A stretch of 35,626 bases of DNA from a virus. The notes below the pieces were generated by a model that saw only the letters and a list, made by a program, of their open reading frames with translations, was not told the origin of the DNA and ran no database searches. The stretch lies in IMG/VR virus record IMGVR_UViG_3300042326_000155, positions 1 to 35,626 of that record; one strand, given 5' to 3'. Below, piece by piece: positions 23,005 to 28,092 of this stretch. Made by a program: the position numbers and the translations under genes. Each line of letters opens with the position of its first letter. The first letter of the stretch is position 1.

Positions 23005-23264
23005 TCTGTCACCCCTTGATTGATAGTTTTTTGAATGTATTGATTCGCTTCGTCTAAAGTAGAAAAACTAAGAAAGTTGCCTTTTTTATCTACCCATTCG
23101 CGCCCGTCACTAAAAATGGCGTATTGGCCTGCGCCACAGTACACCGCCTGCCATTCTGGTTCGTCAATGGCAATATTAAGAATTCGAGCGCCGTCAAACA
23201 TTTCTACAATTTCATAATCAACACCCGCGCCGTCTAAAAGTTTGTAAAGTTCTACTGGTGTCAT
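23001..23264 (-). CDS. 87-residue early protein ending VTE, AT-rich
   Basis: A mixed alpha/beta protein: helix (TPVELYKLLDGAG), strands (YEIVEMFDGARILNIAI; QAVYCGAGQYAIFSDG) and a C-terminal helix (TLDEANQYIQKTI). The gene is visibly richer in A/T than its neighbours, with runs such as TTTTTT, which suggests a separate origin. It starts and ends in the repeated junction (GAGGTGACAGCATGA and GGGGTGACAGAATGA). Function unknown. Confidence 0.75.
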   Translation of the reverse strand: MTPVELYKLLDGAGVDYEIVEMFDGARILNIAIDEPEWQAVYCGAGQYAIFSDGREWVDKKGNFLSFSTLDEANQYIQKTINQGVTE

Positions 23265-23686
23265 GCTGTCACCTCAGCAAGGTTACGGCGCGCGGCTTTG
23301 TACGCGGCGCGGTTCAATAGGCGCGCGACTGCCCCCCGGTATTCCGTGGGCCAATACTGACCAACACAATAGTCAAGATCAAACCCGCCCGCCGTGCGTT
23401 CAATGGTCAAACGTTCGCCTTGACTGCATTCAACTAGATCGTCATCAGTGACGCCCGCATAGTAAGCGGAGAGAATCGCCTTACGTACGCGGTCAAGGTC
23501 TTTTGTAATGCTACGGGCTTCACTGAAATAAGCCGCCCGCCCGTCTTTATCTTGCCAGTCGCGGCAATAATCGCGGAAATCAAGCCCCGGATTTTTTGCG
23601 GCATATGCGGCGAGCAAACGGAGGGTTTGCGGTTGCGCCTCAATATCAACCCATGATGGAAAAAGTGAGAGAGTACGTTTGTTCAT
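23261..23686 (-). CDS. 141-residue early protein ending VTA
   Basis: The largest protein of the early chain. It is mainly helical with many Arg and Asp (TLRLLAAYAAKNPGLDFRDYCRDW; ITKDLDRVRKAILSAYYAGV) and a C-terminal basic helix (GAVARLLNRAAYKAARRNL). The final codons GAG GTG ACA GCA make the first of four repeated junctions. It starts three bases after the preceding small membrane gene. No domain recognised. Confidence 0.78.
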   Translation of the reverse strand: MNKRTLSLFPSWVDIEAQPQTLRLLAAYAAKNPGLDFRDYCRDWQDKDGRAAYFSEARSITKDLDRVRKAILSAYYAGVTDDDLVECSQGERLTIERTAGGFDLDYCVGQYWPTEYRGAVARLLNRAAYKAARRNLAEVTA

Positions 23687-23689
23687 TTT

Positions 23690-23785
23690 TTAACTCCAAA
23701 GGATGTCGAAGTAGGCCAATGCGCCCACGGTTAAAAGTAAGCCGATAACTACGGCGGCGGCGATGTCATAAATTGTTTGTTTCAT
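23690..23785 (-). CDS. 31-residue single-pass membrane protein
   Basis: Almost the whole peptide is one membrane helix (YDIAAAVVIGLLLTVGALAYF), with a short Lys/Gln head and an ILWS tail. The ATG is three bases after the previous stop and the stop codon TAA is followed three bases later by the next ATG. Small membrane peptides of this type can alter host envelope physiology or exclude other phages; that is inference. Confidence 0.6.
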   Translation of the reverse strand: MKQTIYDIAAAVVIGLLLTVGALAYFDILWS

Positions 23786-23788
23786 GGC

Positions 23789-23926
23789 TTAAGCCCTCCA
23801 GATTGAAAACGCGCCGTTATATTCGCGCCATGCGGTGACCGGCAACGCTAACGCGTGCCATGTACCCGCGCATTGACGCAAAACGCAAATTGTCCCTTTG
23901 GGGTGACCGGCGTTAAAGTAGTTCAT
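23789..23926 (-). CDS. 45-residue early protein
   Basis: Starts in the ATGA overlap with the gene before. The peptide (MNYFNAGHPKGTICVLRQ to AFSIWRA) has two strand-like segments and two Cys; it looks like a very small beta hairpin protein with four aromatic residues near the end. No family recognised. Confidence 0.6.
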   Translation of the reverse strand: MNYFNAGHPKGTICVLRQCAGTWHALALPVTAWREYNGAFSIWRA

Positions 23927-24063
23927 TTTGTTTGTTCCTTAATTTGTGATTCGAGTTTGACAATGGCGCGCTTGACGCGCTCAATTTGTACGGGGTCACG
24001 GCTTTGCTTTAAAACGTGCCGTTGCCAAAACAGAGAGTTTTCTAATACTTTGAGGCTTGTCAT
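23923..24063 (-). CDS. 46-residue basic helical early protein
   Basis: Mostly helix with heptad-like spacing (LKVLENSLFWQRHVLKQ; IERVKRAIVKLESQIKEQ), net positive. Starts two bases after the previous stop and ends in an ATGA overlap. It may be a coiled-coil partner or nucleic-acid binder; unknown. Confidence 0.62.
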   Translation of the reverse strand: MTSLKVLENSLFWQRHVLKQSRDPVQIERVKRAIVKLESQIKEQTK

Positions 24064-24065
24064 AA

Positions 24066-24227
24066 TTATTCGCTCCAGCACTCAGAAGTCACACACCGCA
24101 TTTCAGAGTCAGCGCGTACCCATTCAAGCGCGGCTTTTTTAGTGTCAAAACGGCGGCGTTCAATCCATCCGTCAGCGTGGAATTGAACACAAACAATAAA
24201 ACCGTAGGGGTTAAAACGTAATTTCAT
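24066..24227 (-). CDS. 53-residue protein, first gene of the leftward early chain
   Basis: A basic, beta-rich N-terminus (KLRFNPYGFIVCVQF) followed by HADGWIERRRFDTKKAALEW, the compact strand-turn-helix layout of AP2-like or integrase-arm-like DNA-binding units. The similarity is only in pattern. It is the first gene behind the strong promoter at 24278-24305, so it would be the earliest leftward product; AAAGG precedes the ATG. A DNA-binding regulator is a reasonable guess, no more. Confidence 0.68.
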   Translation of the reverse strand: MKLRFNPYGFIVCVQFHADGWIERRRFDTKKAALEWVRADSEMRCVTSECWSE

Positions 24228-24277
24228 GGTGTTTGCCTTTACTTTATTAAATGCCGCGTTTGTTTCGCGGTATAGAT

Positions 24278-24305
24278 ATTGTAAAAGATTCTTTTACATT
24301 GTCAA
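24278..24305 (-). promoter_or_regulatory. Leftward early promoter
   Basis: On the minus strand: consensus -35 TTGACA (24305-24300), 16-base spacer, -10 TACAAT (24283-24278). Transcription should start near 24271, about 44 bases before the first early ATG at 24227. It is the strongest sigma70-like promoter in the window. Confidence 0.82.
24281..24297. promoter_or_regulatory. 17-bp perfect palindrome inside the early promoter, operator candidate
   Basis: GTAAAAGA-T-TCTTTTAC is a perfect 8+1+8 inverted repeat. It fills the spacer and runs into the -10 box, so a protein bound there would block RNA polymerase. No repressor gene is evident in the phage, so the binder could be a host protein or one of the small early proteins. 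Confidence 0.65.
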
Positions 24306-24423
24306 CAACTATTTTCTAGGTACAAACCCTAATGTGTGTGCGAATGTGTGCGGAGGGTGTGCGGCGTTTGCGTGCCTCAATGACCTACGCGCAAAGCCTT
24401 GCAACATATAGATAAAAGCCATT

Positions 24424-24692
24424 TGTGTGTCAATGTGAGTTATGTTTTGTTGATAACTAAAAAAAATATCTGTGTGTAAGTTTGTGTAAGGCTCACCGTT
24501 TTGGGCGCGCTTGAAAGTACCGCTCACGACTGCCCACACTGCCCACAAACTGAAAACACAAAGTTTGCTACTTTTCCCGCGTGAGTCAACGTGAGTTATA
24601 AAAAGGGAATGACTCACAATGACTCACAGACCATGCGACACAATGACGCAGTGCAACATGGCCGTGCAAACCATGGCTCACAATGACCCACG
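24424..24692. repeat. Array of five 17-bp elements built from half-sites 10 bp apart
   Basis: Consensus ACTCACAWTGACTCACA. Copies lie at 24424-24440 and 24580-24596 on the minus strand and at 24612-24628, 24636-24652 (degenerate) and 24676-24692 on the plus strand. Each contains two TGACTCAC-like half-sites spaced 10 bp, one helical turn; 24608-24627 is a perfect tandem of a 10-mer. Copies 2 and 3 face each other as 16-bp arms (14 of 16 paired) around TATAAAAAGGG. Confidence 0.75.
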
Positions 24693-24780
24693 GCCAAAAG
24701 GGATTTTGCTTGAGGGGGAGGGGGTAGGGCCGAGCGCAAAGGGCCAGCAAAAACGTAGCGTCTGCAAACAATTTTTTTTC

Positions 24781-24808
24781 TTACAGAATTTTTATTTTTT
24801 GTTATATG
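24781..24808 (+). promoter_or_regulatory. Weak rightward promoter candidate for the late block
   Basis: TTACAG (24781-24786), 16 bases, TATATG (24803-24808) within an AT-rich tract. The match to sigma70 consensus is modest. Something must start the long late transcript in this region, and this is the best candidate I can see. Confidence 0.35.
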
Positions 24809-24818
24809 ATCACGGCAC

Positions 24819-24923
24819 ACGTCAACACGCATGAAGATTCTGTGGATTGCCCCCGGCAAGTTGTTGCAACCTTGGCCACACCCCCTAGAGTGAGACATCA
24901 AGAGTTTTCAGCCGTGTTGACGT
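24819..24923. repeat. 11-bp inverted repeat upstream of the small terminase
   Basis: ACGTCAACACG (24819-24829) and CGTGTTGACGT (24913-24923) pair perfectly with 83 bases between. The right arm ends 20 bases before the small terminase ATG. It may be a two-site operator looped by a dimer, a long-range stem in the leader, or part of a packaging site. Confidence 0.55.
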
Positions 24924-24943
24924 TGGCTCTATAGGAAGATGCT

Positions 24944-25381
24944 ATGTTCCACTCGATTCCATTTACACCGCGCAAGGTCGAAGCGACCGAATCGCGTCTG
25001 AAGGCTGTCTATGACGCAGCCAAGCTCGGCCTCAAAGGCGACGCACTCGCGCTGGCCGCAGGCATGCTGCCCCAAGAATACCGACAACTCACGCAACTTG
25101 ACCCCGTGGTAGAACTGGCCGCGCAAAAGGGCAAGGCAGACGCTGAGATAGAGATGTCCCGAGTCTTACACCAAGCGGCCAACAACGGCGACGCTAAATC
25201 AGCGCTTGAGATCCTCAAACATCAACACGGCTGGGTGGCCAAGCAGGCTATCTCGGTTGAGGTCGACCAGCGCATCTCCATCACTGGCGCACTGGCCGAG
25301 GCGCAGAAGAGGGCGCTGACAGTCGAAGACGCAAACATCATAGAAGCCCAAGTCCATGCAATCGACCATATACAGCGCTGA
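24944..25381 (+). CDS. terS: Terminase small subunit
   Basis: 145 residues. The N-terminal half has a helix-turn-helix pattern (AAKLGLKGDALALAAGMLPQEYRQL, about residues 26-50), the centre is helical (QKGKADAEIEMSRVLHQAANNGD) and the C-terminal part should bind the large subunit. The protein recognises the packaging site and regulates headful cutting. AGGAAG lies five bases before the ATG. The large subunit gene begins 26 bases before its stop, as expected for a coupled pair. Confidence 0.82.
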   Translation: MFHSIPFTPRKVEATESRLKAVYDAAKLGLKGDALALAAGMLPQEYRQLTQLDPVVELAAQKGKADAEIEMSRVLHQAANNGDAKSALEILKHQHGWVAKQAISVEVDQRISITGALAEAQKRALTVEDANIIEAQVHAIDHIQR

Positions 25382-26882
25382 AGACGAACAGGAACTCATG
25401 GCGCGGCTATGGGCGCCAGCAATCAAGGATAACCCACTGGCGTTCGTCATGTTCGCGTTTCCTTGGGGTCAGCCTGGCACACCACTGGAACATTTCAAAG
25501 GCCCACGCAAATGGCAGCGCGAGGTACTTCAGCAGATCGCCACGCACATACAAGAGAACAAAGGCAAGGTCGACTTCAACACCTTACGGCACGCTGTCTC
25601 ATCTGGCCGTGGTATTGGTAAGTCAGCCCTAGTCTCATGGATCACGATTTGGATGCTTACAACCCGCATCGGCTCCACGACCATCATCTCGGCCAACAGT
25701 GAGTCTCAGCTCCGGTCGGTCACATGGGCTGAGATTACCAAGTGGCTGGCGACTGCCATCAACAGCCATTGGTTTGAAGTGTCGGCCACCAGACTGATGC
25801 CCGCCAAGTGGCTCACGGAATTAGTCGAGCGTGATCTTAAGAAGGGCACACGCTACTGGGGCGTTGAGGGGCGGCTGTGGTCAGCGGAGAATCCCGACGC
25901 TTACGCGGGTGTCCACAATTTTGACGGTGTGCTGGTCGTGTTCGACGAGGCGTCTGGTATTGACGACAGCATCTGGGCGGTAACAAGCGGATTCTTTACA
26001 GAGAACACGCCTAACAGGTTTTGGATGGCGTTCTCCAACCCGCGCCGCAACACGGGGTACTTCTACGAGTGCTTTAACAGCAAAAGGGAGTTCTGGTCAA
26101 CCAAGGTGGTGGACGCGCGCACGGTCGAGGGGACGGACAAGCAGGTCTATCAGCAGATCATCGACGAATACGGCCCTGAGTCATCCCAAGCGCACGTCGA
26201 GGTCTACGGTCAGTTTCCGTCTGAGGGCGACGATCAGTTCATCTCGGCCTTGTTGGTTGACGAGGCTATGAAGCGGCCCAAGTACAAAGACCAAAGTGCC
26301 CCAATAGTGATTGGCGTTGACCCCGCACGCTTTGGCGCGGATGCGACAGTCATCGCTATTAGGCAAGGACGGGACATTATCTCGATACAACGCCATCGGG
26401 GCGACGACACTATGACGGTGGTCGGGCATGTGATCGAGGCGATTGAAGAGTACAAGCCAACTCTGGTCGTGATTGACGAGGGTGGGCTGGGCGCAGGCAT
26501 TGTGGATCGGCTCAAGGAGCAGCGCTACAAGGTCAAGGGCATCAACTTTGGTAATAAGTCAACGAACCCCATCATGTACGGCAACAAAAGGGCTGAAATG
26601 TGGGGCAAAATGAAAGATTGGTTGAAAACAGCCTCAATTCCGCTTGACAGGTTCCTGAAAACTGATCTAATTTCGCCTATGATGAAGCCCGACTCCAAGG
26701 GTACTATTTTCTTGGAGTCGAAAAAGGACATGAAGGCGCGCGGTTTGGCGTCACCAGACGCGGCTGACGCGATCTGCGTGACTTTTGCCTTCGCCGTGGC
26801 CCACCGTGAGGCGCGTGAACCCACGCAGCGCCGCACATACAGTGATCGAAGCGTGGTTGCAACTTCTTGGATGGGGTCGTGA
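25356..26882 (+). CDS. terL: Terminase large subunit, ATPase and nuclease
   Basis: 508 residues (P22 gp2 has 499). Walker A is SSGRGIGKS (Lys89), Walker B is VVFDEAS (Asp197, Glu198). The RNase H-like nuclease has Asp322 (GVDPARFGADAT), Asp374 (VVIDEGGLGAG) and Asp468/Asp471 (SPDAADAI). The protein pumps DNA into the prohead through the portal and cuts it when the head is full. Its type is in keeping with circularly permuted genomes and the end overlap seen here. Its stop overlaps the next gene by TGATG. Confidence 0.95.
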   Translation: MQSTIYSAEDEQELMARLWAPAIKDNPLAFVMFAFPWGQPGTPLEHFKGPRKWQREVLQQIATHIQENKGKVDFNTLRHAVSSGRGIGKSALVSWITIWMLTTRIGSTTIISANSESQLRSVTWAEITKWLATAINSHWFEVSATRLMPAKWLTELVERDLKKGTRYWGVEGRLWSAENPDAYAGVHNFDGVLVVFDEASGIDDSIWAVTSGFFTENTPNRFWMAFSNPRRNTGYFYECFNSKREFWSTKVVDARTVEGTDKQVYQQIIDEYGPESSQAHVEVYGQFPSEGDDQFISALLVDEAMKRPKYKDQSAPIVIGVDPARFGADATVIAIRQGRDIISIQRHRGDDTMTVVGHVIEAIEEYKPTLVVIDEGGLGAGIVDRLKEQRYKVKGINFGNKSTNPIMYGNKRAEMWGKMKDWLKTASIPLDRFLKTDLISPMMKPDSKGTIFLESKKDMKARGLASPDAADAICVTFAFAVAHREAREPTQRRTYSDRSVVATSWMGS

Positions 26883-27139
26883 TGGCTAAAAAAGGCGTAT
26901 CTCTAAGTGTCGGACGCGGTGAAAAACTGCCCACCAGCAAAGGCGCTGGCCTGACGGCCAAAGGGCGTGAGAAGTACAACGCCGCGACTGGCTCGAACCT
27001 CAAGGCGCCAGCACCCAACCCCAAAACTAAGGCAGACCAAGGTCGCAAGGACTCATTTTGTGCAAGGATGGGCGCAGTAGCGGCCAACGCCAAGGACGGC
27101 GAACGCGCTAAAGCGGCTCTTAAACGATGGAAGTGTTGA
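26882..27139 (+). CDS. Small basic protein, DUF6321-like
   Basis: 85 residues from ATG 26882, which shares its A with the terminase stop. Very basic and rich in Lys, Gly and Ala (KKGVSLSVGRGEKLPTSKGA; KAPAPNPKTKADQGRK) with FCARMGAV and a C-terminal KRWKC. I associate this pattern with the DUF6321 family found next to terminases in many phages. The charge suggests contact with DNA during packaging or in the virion. Confidence 0.75.
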   Translation: MAKKGVSLSVGRGEKLPTSKGAGLTAKGREKYNAATGSNLKAPAPNPKTKADQGRKDSFCARMGAVAANAKDGERAKAALKRWKC

Positions 27140-27140
27140 T

Positions 27141-27293
27141 ATGGCTACTAAACCTGGCTTGTATGCCAATATTGCAGCAAAACGTGAGCGCATAGCCGCT
27201 GGCAGCAAAGAAAAAATGCGCCAGCCAGGCGACAAGGGCGCACCGACCGCCAAGGCTTTTAAAGAATCTGCTAAAACTGCGAAAAAGAAATAA
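27141..27293 (+). CDS. 50-residue basic protein
   Basis: One base after the preceding stop. It reads MATKPGLYANIAAKRERI, then GSKEKMRQPGDKGAPTAKAF and ends KTAKKK; about a third of residues are Lys or Arg. It forms a run of three small basic proteins with its neighbours, all between terminase and portal. Function unknown; DNA contact is likely from charge. Confidence 0.7.
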   Translation: MATKPGLYANIAAKRERIAAGSKEKMRQPGDKGAPTAKAFKESAKTAKKK

Positions 27294-27295
27294 TC

Positions 27296-27724
27296 ATGGC
27301 AAATACCAAACCCATTGGCGTGGCATACGAAGACCAAAACATCATTGGTGCTGATATTGTTCAAGCTACCAACATTGCCACCACTGGCACAATTGGCTAT
27401 GCGGCTGGTGCATACGACACCGTAACGCAGACCAACAACAAGACTACAGCAGTCACGATCAACACGCCTTCTGGCCAGATCATCACGGCTAACGCGCAGA
27501 TGGCCCCTAGCGCCAATGCGGTGTTTGTGGTCAATTGCAGCACAGTCAGCACCAAAGACGTGGTGGTAATCAGTGTGGCTTCTGGCGGCACTTTGGGTGC
27601 ATACAACGTGTTCATTGTGGCCGTTAGCAATGGCTCGTTCACGGTAGAACTCAAAAACGTGACCAACAATGCGTACAGTGAAGCTATTCACTTGAACTAC
27701 GCTATTTTCCACACGGAGACTTAA
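27296..27724 (+). CDS. Probable virion protein with the NTKPIGVAYEDQ N-terminal module
   Basis: 142 residues. Residues 3-14 (NTKPIGVAYEDQ) are identical to residues 4-15 of the protein at 1307-1630; the similarity ends a few residues later (shared GA). The rest is different: a Thr/Val/Ala-rich beta domain (VNCSTVSTKDVVVISVASGG; VFIVAVSNGSFTVELKNV) like other phage capsid or fibre beta domains. The shared N-terminus suggests that both proteins dock at the same site on the virion. Confidence 0.78.
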   Translation: MANTKPIGVAYEDQNIIGADIVQATNIATTGTIGYAAGAYDTVTQTNNKTTAVTINTPSGQIITANAQMAPSANAVFVVNCSTVSTKDVVVISVASGGTLGAYNVFIVAVSNGSFTVELKNVTNNAYSEAIHLNYAIFHTET

Positions 27725-27862
27725 ATGCCACTCGTCAAGTCCAAAACTCCTGAAGCCTTCCGCAAGAACGTCAAAGCTGAAGTGCAAGCCGGTAAGCCCG
27801 TCAAGCAGGCCGTGGCCATTGCTTACTCAGTCAAACGCGCGGCAGAGAAAAAGAAAAAATGA
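27725..27862 (+). CDS. 45-residue basic helical protein
   Basis: Starts directly after the previous stop and ends with ATGA overlap to the GroES-like gene. Peptide: AFRKNVKAEVQAGKPVKQAV then AIAYSVKRAAEKKKK, a single amphipathic basic helix pair. Similar short proteins with AGKPxKQAVAIAYSVKR are frequent in phages next to packaging genes. Function unknown. Confidence 0.72.
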   Translation: MPLVKSKTPEAFRKNVKAEVQAGKPVKQAVAIAYSVKRAAEKKKK

Positions 27863-28092
27863 AAGCACTCCAAGACTGCATCATCATTGAGCGCGATGTT
27901 GAGAAACATCCCTTGTTTGTATTGCCTGCGAACTCACAGACCGAAACCGGCATTGCCGTGGCTGTTGGGCCAAAATGCCTAGACATCAAGGTCGGTGACC
28001 ATGTATACTTTGGCGTAGGGCAAGAATTTAAACAAGACGGCAAGATGTATGTCGTCATGCGTGAGCCTCATATTTTAGGGGTTTTGGAATGA
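27859..28092 (+). CDS. GroES-like co-chaperonin, short form
   Basis: 77 residues. The match to GroES runs over the whole length: LQDCIIIERD (4-13, GroES PLHDRVIVKR), a shortened mobile loop with LFVLPA (GroES GGIVLTG), GIAVAVGP (31-38), KVGDHVYFG (44-52) and a C-terminal MREPHILGVLE (GroES SESDILAIVE). The loop and the roof hairpin of GroES are trimmed, so it is about 20 residues shorter. It could cap host GroEL to fold the portal or coat, as T4 gp31 does for the T4 capsid. It overlaps the portal gene by ATGA. Confidence 0.78.
   Translation: MKALQDCIIIERDVEKHPLFVLPANSQTETGIAVAVGPKCLDIKVGDHVYFGVGQEFKQDGKMYVVMREPHILGVLE

Larger units (their letters stand above)
24228..24943. other. Non-coding control hub between early and late blocks
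   Basis: 716 bases without a convincing gene, between the start of the leftward early chain and the start of the rightward late block. From left to right it holds a leftward promoter with an internal palindrome, GTGTG-rich and AT-rich stretches, an array of 17-bp elements, an AT-rich tract (24770-24807) that may contain a rightward promoter, and an 11-bp inverted repeat before the small terminase. The layout suits an origin or a transcription switch. Confidence 0.75.

Noticed and set aside
24309-24617. Open frame of 102 codons on the minus strand in the control hub
   Set aside because: It runs through the repeat array, its peptide repeats (ITHVD, ITHID) only mirror the DNA repeats, it has no ribosome site and it ends just upstream of the early promoter.
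24860-24891. TTGTTG ... TAGAGT as late promoter
   Set aside because: Spacer of 19 bases and a poor -10; weaker than the candidate at 24781-24808.
24831-24893. 20-codon plus-strand frame between the arms of the inverted repeat before terS
   Set aside because: No ribosome site and too short to judge; it could be a leader peptide but nothing supports it.
27053-27787. 244-codon minus-strand frame opposite small late genes
   Set aside because: Antisense to several well-packed genes with good overlaps; composition typical of a shadow frame.
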